Below are positions 32,293-44,478 of a DNA stretch of 64,000 bases, in pieces; the first letter of the stretch is position 1, and every line of letters begins with the position of its first letter. Below the pieces are notes generated by a model. It searched no databases. It was not told the origin of the DNA and saw only the letters and a list, made by a program, of their open reading frames with translations. The stretch comes from Actinernus sp. WN-2022 (taxonomy: Eukaryota > Cnidaria > Anthozoa > Actiniaria > Actinernidae): the NCBI GenBank assembly GCA_030867875.1, contig JAOWCC010000577.1:82875740-82939739 (forward strand). The letters are read 5' to 3'. Made by a program: the position numbers and the translations under genes.

Positions 32293-33510
32293 TTATAAAA
32301 TAACCCAGAGGAAACTCGCGTGCTGATTGGCTGAAAGCCTTGTTTATATGAGAGTCCATAGACATGGAAATTCGCTGGCACGCGATTGTGAATGAAATCA
32401 AAATGGCAAACGACAAGGAAGAATGTCTTCACCAAACGTTGGCTTTCAATATGATTGTAATCAGAAAAAGCGACATATATTTAACAAAAATACAGCCAAT
32501 CGACGAAGTTATCCAATTTGCTAACCATCCCGGCCAAGATATTTTTATTCGCGGATCCAACAAACAAAAGTCAAAACCACTTTTCATTTAACTTATTTTG
32601 TACGGTAAAACTGAAACACACAAACGGCTAACAAGTCTAGTTTTTTAAACAACCTCCTTATAGACGAATAGAGTGAGGAATCGAGCTAGAGACTAGAGTA
32701 GGCGAGAGGGAAAAGCAAGGCAACACTCTTTCAATTTTTGTCTCTGTCATTTTTTATCACAAACTAAACTTAAACTAATACGCGTACGGTTCAACTTCAA
32801 GTCCGACATTTTGTCGGCGACGAAGTCACGAAATCAGTAATAAGCCTTCATATAAGGCCAATTGTTTTCATTCACCCTGCTTGGTCTTAGATAATTTAGA
32901 TAAGGTTTTTAGCTTTCTTGCCATTTTATGAACAACTAGTGAACTACATGAATTTTGCAAACTCACGTGCGACAGTCGGTATTTTGTTGATTTTTTTTCA
33001 CAGTACAAAATGAGCTTTTCCCTCTTACCTTGCGTGTTATATTACTATTAGCCTCATCTCATTGGAAGGAAGGTTCCAACAGCTATATCTTTCCATTGAG
33101 TTTGGGGAAAATAAAAGTTCATTCAACTAAATGTCTAAAACCTGCTTCAAAGTTCAACAGGAGAATCCTGTTTCCTCGTGTACATTCTGTCATTCAGCGA
33201 CAAAAACACCCAGTTCAAGTCCACTACTCCTTGAATGCCTTACGGGAAAGCATGTATTGAAATCCGACTTATTCTTTTCGGGGAATGTTGAAGCAGATGT
33301 TTTTAAAATAGAGCCACACATTGACACATGCAGAGGACACAGAGCATTCCTTCGTTTTTCTCAGTTCTGTATTGGGGGATTTCCCGCGCTGTGCAAACTC
33401 ACCGTCGCCGGTCGATTTCTGACGACTGTTAAAGTTAGGAGAATTGATCTTCTGATCGTGCGTGCTTAAGATTTATCTCGTGTTTTTCTTGTTTGTTATT
33501 TTATAAAAGC
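32293..33510. other. no recognised gene; two unassigned short frames
   Basis: Plus frames at 32364-32591 (75 codons, MEIRWHAIVNEIKMANDKEE) and 33131-33469 (112 codons) have no motif that I know. Neither has a clear splice context. They are recorded as open frames only. Confidence 0.35.
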
Positions 33511-33562
33511 AATATAACACGCTTTCCATGTCTTTCCAAAGACATGGAAAGCGTGTTATATT
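33511..33562. repeat. perfect 25-bp palindrome arms
   Basis: The arms aatataacacgctttccatg-tcttt and their exact complement are separated by 2 bp. Weaker pairing extends outward to about 33495 and 33580. Confidence 0.92.
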
Positions 33563-34497
33563 ACTTAAATAAAACATGGGTGTGGCTTCTTTGTTTGTTA
33601 AATATAGATATATAAGAATTCCAAGGATTCAGCCACTGTTACATGTAAAATGAAGCACTTATTCTAGATCATGAAGATACACTATTCTACACGTGATTAT
33701 TGAAGTGTGCTTTTGCACTTTGTACTAATCGAGCGCATTAAATTACTCGTAACCGGGGACTAATATATTCTATATGTTGAACGTGTTTAGCACCTTAAGT
33801 AGACTAAAACCATCTCAAGATAGTGATTACTTGTCAGCTAAAAGCTCATCTTGTTGGGATGTTCTCCATCATGTTGTCTTTAGAGTATAATTTAACTACG
33901 ATTAATTGTGAAGCTTTTTATAACTTATTTCAGTGATATTGAAACTGGTGTATCTTAACACTGTGCTACTGATTTGAAGAGTGACAACCAATCGAAACAT
34001 GGACTTTGACTCTGGATACTTACTTTTGTTTTTCTTCCTTTTAATGTAAACAATCGGCTTCCTTAAAGGGTAATAATTTAAGTCATATTTTTCAGACAAC
34101 ATATATTTGCATATCACAATCTCGTAACTGATATATTTAATGCTTGAACAAATATTTTTTTAATAAGCCTTAAGTGGCAAACATTAAGATAAAAAAAAAG
34201 TACAGCTACTATTATGCATAACTTCTAGAACGTAACTTTTTTATAAGCCTCATATATAAGTGGCAACATATATTAAATAGAATCATAAACGCTTTTGTTA
34301 GATGAAGAAATGTAATTAAAACTCATGTTTTCAAGAAAACTAAGAAAACCCTAATAGTTTTAACTTTAGAGGAGTTTCTTCATTATTTACTTATAAGCCT
34401 TTGAATCAGTTAACTTTGTAGCAGGAATATGACAAGGCGCCATTTTGTTACGCGAGCGCAGGTGGTGATCACGGTAATCCTTGTCGCGAGTAACTGA
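33563..34497. other. no gene seen
   Basis: The stretch is AT-rich. A 71-codon minus frame at 34117-33902 lacks any known motif. Confidence 0.5.
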
Positions 34498-34587
34498 CTG
34501 ATCAGACTTGTCGACCAAACTGATCAGACTTGTCGAGTAACCTGATCAGAACTTATCGAGAAAACTGATGAGATGTGTCGAGTTTGG
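34498..34587. repeat. 22-bp minisatellite, 4 copies
   Basis: Units start at 34498, 34520, 34542 and 34565 with ctgatcagacttgtcga and diverge toward the right end. Confidence 0.8.
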
Positions 34588-34808
34588 AGTCAGTAGGGCT
34601 TCTAAGCACCCCAAGAAAAGTATGCAAGGAAAACGGCGTTTTAGACCAAGTTACTGCTCGATATACGTTTCTATTTCCTATAGAGTTTTAATGTAGTGAA
34701 AAAAAGAATTCGATATTCTGTTGATACCAAAGAGTTCAACATTGGAAAGCCAAACTCATAAACGTACAATATTAATTACATAGCAGAAAGGAATAACGTT
34801 CGATACAC

Positions 34809-35026
34809 GGGCCCAGTTGTTCGAAGCCCGATTAGCGCTAATGCTGGATTAAATTTTAACCATTGGTTCTCTCGGTACAAGGTATTTGTTTCCAAATCTA
34901 GCAAGACAAGTAGAAAGGTACACTAGGAATAAGCTTTTAACATGAAAGATGTTGTTCACAAGTTAGCAAGTCGCACTAAAGTTTGTCCTTAATCCTGGAT
35001 TAATCGGGCTTCAGACAACCGGGCCC
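34809..35026. mobile_element. 218-bp MITE with 26-bp TIRs
   Basis: The left end gggcccagttgttcgaagcc and the right end, inverted, gggcccggttgtctgaagcc both continue into cgatta. Just inside, gctggattaa and tcctggattaa repeat in inverted order. No target duplication was obvious. Confidence 0.8.
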
Positions 35027-38000
35027 TGATGTGCACGGGACAAAATTGGCACTTTTAGTTCCTAGTACTAAACGGTATCCTTATGTAATACCGATTATTG
35101 CAACAAGTTGTTCTTGTGATAAGAGAAAAGGGACGGGTTTCTGCATCTCATAACAAGATACCTGACTATCAGTAGGTTCCATCTTTATAACCACGCACCT
35201 TCAATTTAGAATATATTGTAAACCGTTCGGCTCAGCACTCATATCCTATCCGATGAGACCTAAAAGCGCGATAAAATCGTCCCCCAACGGGCGCATAGAG
35301 CACTAGATTGGAGAATAACTTAATATACAATATAGCTGCATTTTACCCATGGAGGCTTATTGGAGATTTCTATCATGACCACCTTCCCTTATTGCACAAA
35401 CGGATCCGGAAGCCCGTTTTCTTCTCTATTTATTGTAGGATCTGCACCGAACGAAACAGTGTGAGAGAAATCAGGAGGATAAATTGAACAACATCAAAAT
35501 GTACTACTGTTTAACATTTGCCGAGTAAACAAATCAATAACTAAATTTGAAGGAAGCCAATAAACGTAATCATAAAACATTGAGTGGTTGTTTTATTCTA
35601 GTTGGGACATCATTAGCCGTATAACGTCGCATGAGCTCATGTGAAAGCTTTGGGAGGAGGGGGAGGTGCCTGTAAGATACACAAAAAACTTATTTACCTG
35701 CCCTTTTCCAGGCTCTCGTCGAGTGCAGTGGGTAACGGAAGCAAATTTAAAGAAGTGCAGGATATTACTTTCTCACTGACCCGCAATTCAAAATGGTCCA
35801 GTTGGCATGATGAACTTGGTATATATACTCTTGCTTCCAAAGCGACATATCTCAAGGCGCATCCATCGTTAATAAGCTATAATCAAACTAGAGCGGTATG
35901 ATTTCAGGGGGATTATGTCCTATGGAGCCGTCATCTAATAAAAAGATGACGGCAAAGCTCAACTCCAGGCGAAATACGTTGTTTAGAGGACATTATTTTC
36001 ATTGATTGAAAACACGTGGCCGTGGGGTAAGTAGGTGCCCCCCTCCCCTCCCCGATCTACAAGTCTAACAATCAGATAGGGCTTACATTACGATGTCCCC
36101 GTCATCTTGTTTTCATTATGTTAAGTCATGTAAATAAATTAAGTGACCCGCAGTGTCCCAAGCGATATCGAATCTGATCTAAAAAAACATATTTGTAAAT
36201 GGTTTATTTACCCACGTGACACTTCAGGTAGCTCGTTCAAATGTTTTTATATTAGTTGACCCTGTCACGTGTTGCTCCAACTCGTAATTAACACAAAAAA
36301 AACACAAGGCAACAAGGCAAACGCCCTGCTCGACGTCATCAAAATCAGAACACTTCTAAACTCTCCAAGGGTTTTTGATCTACCAGTCATTTATGAATAT
36401 TTTCCGGAACCACGAATTAAGGCACATAAAACCTAGCATGCGTTTACCATTACGACAAAAAATAAAGATTTTACAACACTTTTCAGTCCAATTTTAAGCT
36501 ATTTTGGCGAATGAAAAGCCATAACTTTAGCATTTATTGTCGGTTTCCCAAATTCATGCTCGGTTTTGTGGAGAATGTGGTCAACAACATTTTACCCTGA
36601 AAATGTTTGGTGTTTAGTGAAAGCGCGCAAAATGTTTGGATTTTTAGAAACCGGAAGTGAAGTAATTAACGCATGCGCAAAAGTGCCTGTTCTGTTGTCG
36701 TGGAATAGTCGCGTAACTGTTGTTGCAGTAAAGTCTACAATAATTGGTTGAACAGGATGTATATTCTCTCCTATTTTCTTTGACAATGGCCAGATTTGGG
36801 GCTTGGCTGAATACTCTAGTCTGCATTGAGCTAGCTTGATTGTCTGCAATGAGCCGTCTTCGGACTGTGTGGCCATGGAGCACATGCCAGGAACCCATTT
36901 CGCGGCAAACCGAAGAGCCTTAGAAATCAAGCTAAAACTAGACCGACATTCGACAACTTTCACTTGAAGTTGAATCTCGTGGCGTTCACAACAGTTTGTT
37001 TTCCGACATCAAAAATACTTTTTTAAGGTTGAAAACTGACCTGTATTTTAATTAGTTGCACTTAGGTTCAATCACAACTTTACCAGGAACTCGAAAGCAT
37101 TATCTGGAGACAAAATCACTTGACTTCTTGAGAGGCCGTACTTTTTTTCTTCGTGTTTTTAGAAGCCATGTTCTCGCTGGAAGCAGCCATTTCAGCTTCT
37201 GTATCTTTGACAACGATATATATTATTTTCTAGTTGTTCTTTCAAACTATCAACAGCGGGAAGAGCTCGGCTGCATCTGAGAATCCAATACAAGTTTGCT
37301 TTCCCATTCTTGCCGTTACTTACTTGCTCGGTACAAATTATTAAGTGTTTCCCTTTCTCTAGGTTCAGGTACAGTTAGGCGCCTTTCGAGTCCTGGACGA
37401 TTCCTTCAAAATTATCGGATTGAGTTTCTTGTGAAGTATTTATATTTTCTTTCACACGATAAACCAAGCTTTTCATTTTCCATGGACAATAGGACCCGCT
37501 ACCGCTTATTCCGACTTTTGAACACTTTACCTCATTAATTCATGAAAACCTTTCAGGCCAAAGCAACGAATAAAACTTACAAACATGTGTAAGTATTAAA
37601 ACTATTGGGTGGCCGGTGGACACGCATAAAAACAGCCGACTCATATCGCCCGAGTCGGTTGTTTTCTCAGGCTAGCATAAACCGGAAGTCAAAATCGCAT
37701 CTGCTCCTACGAGCATATCAACGGTGTTGCGTAGCAACGGAATATGTCAATGGGCCCTTAAAGTAAAATTCTAAAAACATACGATTGTGGGTACCGATTT
37801 ACTCTTTTAATTGCTAGAATGTCGTGACCCATATTTTAAACATGAATGAAGGAGTTATTTTGTAAATGGTTCTATATTGTATATTTTCCGCCCAAATTTT
37901 GCCGGGAATATTACCGAACTTTACAATTTAATAACTTTTCTCCCTCTTAACCAATAGAACTCGAGTTTTCGATTACTTTGTTGTCAACATGATTGGAAAC

Positions 38001-39357
38001 CGAAAATATAAAATTTGCTGATGTTAAAGGTAATTGAAAACATCGAGAAACCTATTGTATATGGATACATAACATAACTGCGACGTCATCAAGATATCTA
38101 CATTAGTTCAAGTCATTGGATTTTGTTTTGGTCATCCGTCTTAATTATCTCACAAACAAGTAATCTTCTACGTGGGAAACTTTTGAAAATATAGCAAAGT
38201 GATCACTTCGAGGATCATTTGTGCAAACTTAGCCGTGTGGAAAGAAGTGGGTTCGCTTATTATACCGTTGAAGAGTGCTCCACATAAAGAATCATTTCCC
38301 GTATAATTTTTTCCAACGCAAGACATCGCCAACGAACTGTCATAGCCGACAAGAACTTGATTTAACGTCACTTATACGAGAATATGAACATTTATCACTT
38401 CGGAGTTTGTGGAAGGTCGGAACACCACATGACGTCCAAGTCAGGTAAACCCGATCTTGACGTTTATCCACGTGTACTACTTTCATAAAAGTTTATTTTG
38501 ATGGCAAAAGTCCAGCTCTATCCTAGACTTGATAAGGCCAGACAATATTTGATTTACCCGCCCCTCCCTCCACGTGACCAGCCCCAATCAGGATCTTTTT
38601 ATCGCTAGTTAGCCTGTGAACAAAAGAGCCTGGGAACGAGGTTGCATGCCTGATAGCCTACCAGAAGCCCTCTATCAGCCGTTAACGTTAGCGTCCTCGC
38701 CAGCCAACTCTCGATAATATAAATGAACCTTCCACAGGTAACTAGTTCCGCTTGGAGGCTCACTACAGCATGCCTAGAAAAAAGCGCTGTCCTTGGTCGA
38801 AATCAGGAACGAAATACGGCCCGGCCCGCTAAAAAAGCAAAAAAAAAGCATTCGACAACTCCGAATAAACTTCCTTGTGTGAGAGCGATCGTAAATCTTG
38901 GTTCGGTCAAAAGCTGCCAAGTCCGCACAAAGATACTGCTTCAAATTATGATTCTCCGGCTTGTATTCAAGAGTAAGATAAAAGTGAAGTCATCGTTCCT
39001 GATCACAATCCAGCTACCGACTGTACCGATGATTCGTCTGACGAAAGCGAGCAGAACAACGAATTCGCGAAGGCGAAGTGAAGTAAATGTTTCGCAGGGA
39101 TTTTCCCATTTTTTTCTTGTTGTGTTAATACCTCTTCTCCCCCTAACAGCTTTGCCCAGTTTAACTTGAAAGCAGGCGGAGTCCAGCAACAACAACAAAA
39201 ACCCTGTGGCGCGGCAGCGGCTCATTTTCCGGCACAGTAGGTAATCGCGTGTAATTGGCCAAAACTCGGGTATTATTAGGTGTGAAAACAGAAAGCAGGT
39301 AAACAGGAAAAAACTTGACGCATTTTCTCCTCTGTGGATTTTCGCTCTCTACAGTAC
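35027..39357. other. no recognised gene; several unassigned frames
   Basis: Frames of note are 36963-36592 on minus (123 codons, MKVVECRSSFSLISKALRFA...), and 38723-39169 on plus (148 codons, basic). Within the latter another frame has MPRKKRCPWSKSG and an acidic DDSSDESEQNNEF tail, broken by stops, which looks like a dead small gene or transposon exon. A segment at 37890-37990 is an inverted relative of 22490-22610. No function is assigned to any of these. Confidence 0.35.
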
Positions 39358-39421
39358 TTTTCTAAGTCCAAGGACTTTACTATGAATATCCATAGTTCAA
39401 AGTCCTTGGACTTAGAAAAGA
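39358..39421. repeat. foldback repeat, perfect 22-bp arms
   Basis: The arms cttttctaagtccaaggact and agtccttggacttagaaaag are exact complements. The loop contains a further actatg/catagt pair. Confidence 0.9.
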
Positions 39422-40161
39422 ATTTTAAAGTTCTGTAGGCAAATACATTGAACAAAGGGAGGTCTCACGATTGATCAAGGACTTCCCTAAGCGGTAAAAA
39501 ATATCATTGTACAATACCTGTCTTGTTGCATACAGACCGTCTCTCCAATGTGGGAACCTGTTATTTTTTCACACTGCCCCGACACTGCGCATATCCGTGA
39601 CGCCAATGCAGCTATAGTGCCAAACTATAATGTTTTCATCACATTTCACGCCAGGTTGTACTCCCACGCACACGTACTCCCACGAGAGCAAGCGCATAAT
39701 TGTTAACATTCCATGCATCTTTTATTTAACAATGGACGTTTGATTACTTAAGTCAAACAAAGCAACGATAAGTAAATACGCAAGTACAACCTACAAGCCT
39801 GAAGCATCGAAACTCTAAATGCATGAAGTTTTAAAATAATTTTGTTCTTTATCCCACAACCACCAAACAAGCATGAACTTATTAAGTAGTGTTTGATGTC
39901 GTTTCAAGGCGTCCAAGTTCCAAGGCTACGCCTCGGACTGGAACTAATTGCGCGGACTTTGAAATCCCGCCATCCTTGAAACATTACTTAAGAGCCTGAG
40001 TGTTTTTAAATAGCATAAGACCTTAAGTTCTCAAGTGCAGAAATAGTTAATAAATATACGTGGGAATTTTGCAACCTTTTCTTGACTTATAATTAAAAGT
40101 TTGAAGAGCGACATTATCGATCGGGTTTACGAAGTATGTATTGAAGTCTTGAATTTCAAAG
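39422..40161. other. no gene seen; degenerate foldback at 39900-39995
   Basis: Near 39910 gtttcaaggcg and agttccaaggc pair imperfectly with agtccgaggc-type and ccttgaaac segments. No coding pattern is visible. Confidence 0.45.
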
Positions 40162-40691
40162 TACAGTCGAACCGCTCGTGAACGACCACCCTTGTTGTCA
40201 GGCAAGGTGTTCGCTTACGAGAGTAGTCACCACAGGAAGCCCGACACTTAATAAATATCAAATATAAATTAATAAACACTTAATGACTGGCCCCGATGGA
40301 AACAGTGAGTTTTGTTTCCCAAGAATCTCTATGATTTCTCATCGAGAGTCGTGGGAAACAAAACCAGTCAAAGTGTTTTGTACTGTAGAGACCAGTTTTA
40401 CGGATACTGCAGATACTTGTAAGCTGGAGGTTTAACATTTCTCTCTCTCATGCTTGATCAAATTTTTTTTTTCTTTGGAGCTGGTTCGAAATCCAATTTA
40501 AACGACCAGGTGACCATTAATTAACCAATGATGGCGCACACCTTGGTTTTTTATCTGGAAAACTTATGGTTATATAACAACATACACTTAATGACTAAGA
40601 ATTTTGAGAGTCTGTTTGTTTACAAAAAAATATCAGTTCGCACGACCGCTAAACTCTCGTACTAAGATTTCAGACCAGATTGTACTCACTC

Positions 40692-41440
40692 TACTAACGT
40701 AAACTTCCGAAAGTAGCGGATCGTAGTAGCGGGGATTTAGCAACCTTAGTAACTGTTACTTTCGGGGGGTCGCTACTTTCGGGTGGTCGCTACTTTCGGG
40801 GTGCTAAAATCGTTAACTTTTAATAGCCATACCGACATCGTGTACGGTATTTTAACAAACAACAAATATTCACAGGATCTATTTTGTTATGACTATTGCT
40901 TTTGTTACATTTGCTTATGTCTAGCAGTAAATGTTCTGGCTCTTTGCGTGCTGTTTGCTAGTGCTGTTTGTCATCTAATATACACCTTCGGGCGCAATTA
41001 GAACTTAGAACTGCTTTGGCCGGTAACACGGCATGATACGGTTATCGTCTAGTCTACCAATGGTTTGTACAGGACTTCTGCAAGACTATCAGGGACATTA
41101 CCTATTGTTTTCTCTTGCCATTGCTGCTGTTCCTGCTTTCATGACCACATTGCTTGGAGAAGTATTGAAGGCTCAGGCACGCAGCTGCAGTTTTCATTAA
41201 TTTTCGGATTGTAACAATAGCAGTGATCTCCTTTGACCCGTGAAACGATCTTACAGAATTTACTGTACACGGCTGTAGTGTAGCCATACTTGTTAGTGTA
41301 GACTGACTGTAGTAAATCTAGTCAATGCCCAATAATCGGTGTTACTTTCGGGCGGATCGCTACTTTCGGGATTTGTTAGCAAGCATCAATTTTTACTGTT
41401 ACTTTCGGGGGGTCGCTACTTTCGGAACTTTACGGTAGTA
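40692..41440. mobile_element. 749-bp TIR element inside the cluster
   Basis: The left end tactaacgtaaacttccgaa and the inverted right end tactaccgtaaagttccgaa match at 25 of 27 positions including agtagcg. Sub-terminal gtcgctactttcggg units occur several times at both ends (40748-40800 and 41345-41425). No coding capacity. Confidence 0.8.
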
Positions 41441-41507
41441 TTACCATCAATAAATTCAACACAAATACAGTTTATCACATCAAAAACAATTAACTAGCAA
41501 ATTACCG

Positions 41508-42355
41508 TGTTTGTGTGAGTGAACTTGCTCATTCCAAGAGTGCCAGCTTGTTCTTTGAAATTTCTAGTCAATTGTGAAGAAGAAGTTCCACTTTCTTCCG
41601 ATATGAACTCCGGACTGAGACCGAAGTCGATTTCTCGAAGGCAAAGAAAACTTTGTACAACGCCTGTTAAGTGTATTCAGCGGCTCAGAAGTCTCACTGG
41701 CACTGATATCTTGCATTTTTACCATCCTTGGGGTTTCCTTTTTGCTTGTATTTTTACAGTTCAAGTAGCTGATTACGTTAACTAGTAGTCTAACGGATTG
41801 CTTCCAAATCTACGAGTATTTGCACACTTTTTGCAACGGTTTTCTAGCTAACGCTTACTCAGTTTGGATTTTTTGTTCGACCCAATTCGCACAAAATGCG
41901 CGAAAAACTTTTGCAGCCCGTGTTACCAAATTCCCGCCTCGGCAAAACGACTTTTTGCATTTTGCATCCGCAAGATCTACCCGTGGTTCTCTTGAATCTC
42001 GCACGAGAATGATTTGTCTTTGACAAACTTCTGAGCCGCTTTCTACACTTAACGGCACTGTGCAATATCAGTATTTGTTTTTTGCCTTGGACAAACGACG
42101 AGAAAATGTTGGACAATCCCTGGAACTGTTAGACTAGGTTTAAAGTGATGGCCAGATGGACGGACTAACTCTTTGTCTTTCGACTTCGGTTCGAGAATTG
42201 GCTTCAAATTCTCAATGCTTGTGCCAATATGTGATGGAAAAATCGACTGTTCAAATCGGAAGAAAGTGGAACTTTTTCTTCATACTCTCGACTAGAAATT
42301 TAATTTCAAAGATCCTGGCACTCTTGGAACGAGGAAGCTCACTACAAACACTATT
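41508..42355. repeat. inverted-repeat pair, ~100-bp arms
   Basis: The left arm 41508-41610 and right arm 42245-42355 share, in inverted orientation, ttccaagagtgccag, tttgaaatt, atttctagtc and agttccactttcttccgat. The loop of about 640 bp has no gene. Confidence 0.75.
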
Positions 42356-42993
42356 ATTAGCGCGCGCTAAATCAAGAAATTGATTAACATCGGTGGCAAA
42401 TACACAAAATGAGAGGATGGTTAGCCTGTGCTTTAGCCAACTACTGGCGCACGCGACACCAGCGGGCAACAATTGATGCGTTGTTGACCTCTGACGTCAT
42501 AGTTTTCAAAATTGTTGCCTGCGCGGAAAACAGTTTGTTTTGTAGCGCGCACGTTATATCTGGAAAACGTATGGAAACGTTCAGTATAGCAATGTCAGTT
42601 ATGCAACGGTAAACTGTTAAAGTGAATGGAGTCAAACTACTGGGTAAATTAAATGGCTTTATTCTGGATTCTTTTCTCATTGTGAGATAAGTCAGAACAG
42701 GAGAAATAATCTAAAATTTCCATCCTGATAAAGACTCATAATTTCAGTTTACAAATACATACTGTACTGTGCATTTAATGAACCTGAACCAGGGGGAAAG
42801 AAAAAGGGTCCCTCTCTCCCTTTTCGCCCTTTTTGCCCATCGTCCACTTACTACCCCTAGTGGGTATCAGAGGATGTTACGGGAGGTGGTCGCTTACGAG
42901 AGGTATTAATTAGGGAGTTTAACTGAGAAATTAAAAAAACGGGAACTTTAGATTTACCAAGAGGTGGTCGCTCAGAAAGGTTACAAACTGTAA

Positions 42994-43401
42994 TATGTTT
43001 TTGTCACTTCATACTATTTGAAGATATGATCAAAGATGTGTCCTTTTCAAAAGAGACAACATTTAACACAACAACAACAATAACAACAACTATTTTTTAT
43101 TTGCACCAGCACGGATAAGTTTATTATAATAAAATAGGTAAAGATACTAAAATTATGGTACAGATTAAAGGTAATAGCTTACGCCAAACGAGTCTGCGAT
43201 AACAATAGAGAACTGATGCTATCACTTTGAATCTGATTAGGTATCAAATATGCTAAAAAGTTATTTGTAAATATTGCATGAGTTATAATCAGTAACATGA
43301 TGCCTATTCGAGAATGTAATTAACTACGTCACAATCACTGTAATTAGGATTTCCCAAGTATCGGAATAAATATGGATGAACCAGATTAACATCTCGTAAA
43401 C
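42994..43401. other. (AAC)n microsatellite and likely LTR/leader DNA
   Basis: A CAACAA-type run lies at about 43067-43092. It is followed by ttttttatttgcacc, similar in layout to the LINE tail at 17566. The DNA just before 43402 should be a BEL LTR end (aataaatatgg near 43365), but its start was not located. Confidence 0.4.
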
Positions 43402-43417
43402 TGGTGCCGAAACCCGG
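43402..43417 (+). promoter_or_regulatory. BEL/Pao primer-binding site
   Basis: TGGTGCCGAAACCCGG has the TGG start expected for pairing with a tRNA 3' end. It is placed correctly before a BEL-type Gag. This exact type is common in BEL elements. Confidence 0.75.
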
Positions 43418-43423
43418 TCAACA

Positions 43424-44478
43424 ATGTCCAAGGCAGAAATCACACACTTGAAAGCTGTAAGGAGATCGTACAAAGGGCATTGTTCATACGCAAGATATCA
43501 AGCGCGCGGAGCGAATTATGGCCGAAACTGACATAGACAAGACGGAGCTGAAAGCCATAATGGGACGACTTTCGAGACGAATCGATGGAATTAGCCACAT
43601 GGATACAAAAATTATGGGAGCCTTAGAAAAATAGGGAGACACAAGAGAGGAAACAGAACTGGCCGTAACGTTTCAAGACAACATCGAGTATTGGAAACTC
43701 AAGATCGGCGAACTTATCAGTTGAAGAGAAACATTATGCGGTGAGTTCGTTCCAAATTAGTAATTCAGAAGGAACTAGAGCAGCGCATAAAATACAAATC
43801 AATTTACCAAAGTTCAACATTCAACCATATAACGGAAACTCACTTGAATGGCTTACATTTTGGAACAGCTACGCCAATGCAGTACACAACAATCCAGATA
43901 TACCTAATATCGACAAAATGATCTATCTGAAAGGAATGTTAACCGATGAAGCAGCGCGCGCAATTTCAGGATTACCGATAACGTCACTAAACTACGAGAA
44001 AGCCATTCGAATGCTCATAGATCGTTTCGCGCGAAAACAAGTTCTAATTAACGCTCATATGGAATCACTATCAAAAATCAATGCGCCGGCGAGTTAAGCG
44101 CACCAATTAAGAACATTTTATGATAGTTGTGAAAGCAACATTCGCGCGCTAGAAACATTGGGGTTTCAGACGGACTCTTACGGAAGTTTATTGATTCCAA
44201 TATTACTTAAAAAACTACCACAACAAATAAGATGTTTACTATTTAGAGCTAACCATATAGCAGACAGTTCGCGAAATGAATTACGGAGCGCGCTTCGCCA
44301 AGAAATCGAAACAAGGGAAAAAGGCCAATTAATAGAAGAAAGCGATTCACCGCCAACATCTGACGACGTGCTTGTACCAACAGCTAGCGCCTTACTAGCA
44401 AACTCACAACAACGAAGCTCTAACGCTCTAACATCAGCGTGTGACGCAAGAAGTGTTGAATTTTACCTAAAAGAATAA
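43424..44478 (+). pseudogene. BEL/Pao Gag (DUF1759-like), broken
   Basis: A first ATG at 43424 starts MSKAEITHLKAVRRSYKGH but stops soon. Another frame from 43517 reads MAETDIDKTELKAIM with a TAG and a TGA. From 43741 a cleaner frame has INLPKFNIQPYNGNSLEWLT, FWNSYANAVHNNPDI, YLKGMLTDEAARAISG and LIDRFARKQVLINAHM, the DUF1759 core. One TAA at 44095-44097 interrupts it, then LRTFYDSCESNIRALETLG and ILLKKLPQQIRCLLF continue in the same frame to 44478. The element ends there, without protease or RT, so only the 5' end of a BEL copy is present. Confidence 0.85.

Larger units (their letters stand above)
40162..42993. mobile_element. nested non-autonomous DNA transposon cluster with degenerate TIRs
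   Basis: The left end tacagtcgaaccgctcgtga...cgaccacc and the right end, inverted, tacagtttgtaacctttctga...cgaccacc resemble each other. The motif ggtggtcgcttacgagaggt recurs just inside the right end (about 42887). Nested inside are a clear TIR element (40692-41440) and an inverted-repeat pair (41508-41610 with 42245-42355). A foldback lies at 40308-40362 (gttttgtttccc against gggaaacaaaac). No transposase is visible. Confidence 0.6.

Noticed and set aside
36592..36963. A second RecQ-like fragment (DFTATTVT and PVSKNPNI stretches)
   Set aside because: The resemblance to RecQ motif III and the following region is too weak to call without a profile search.
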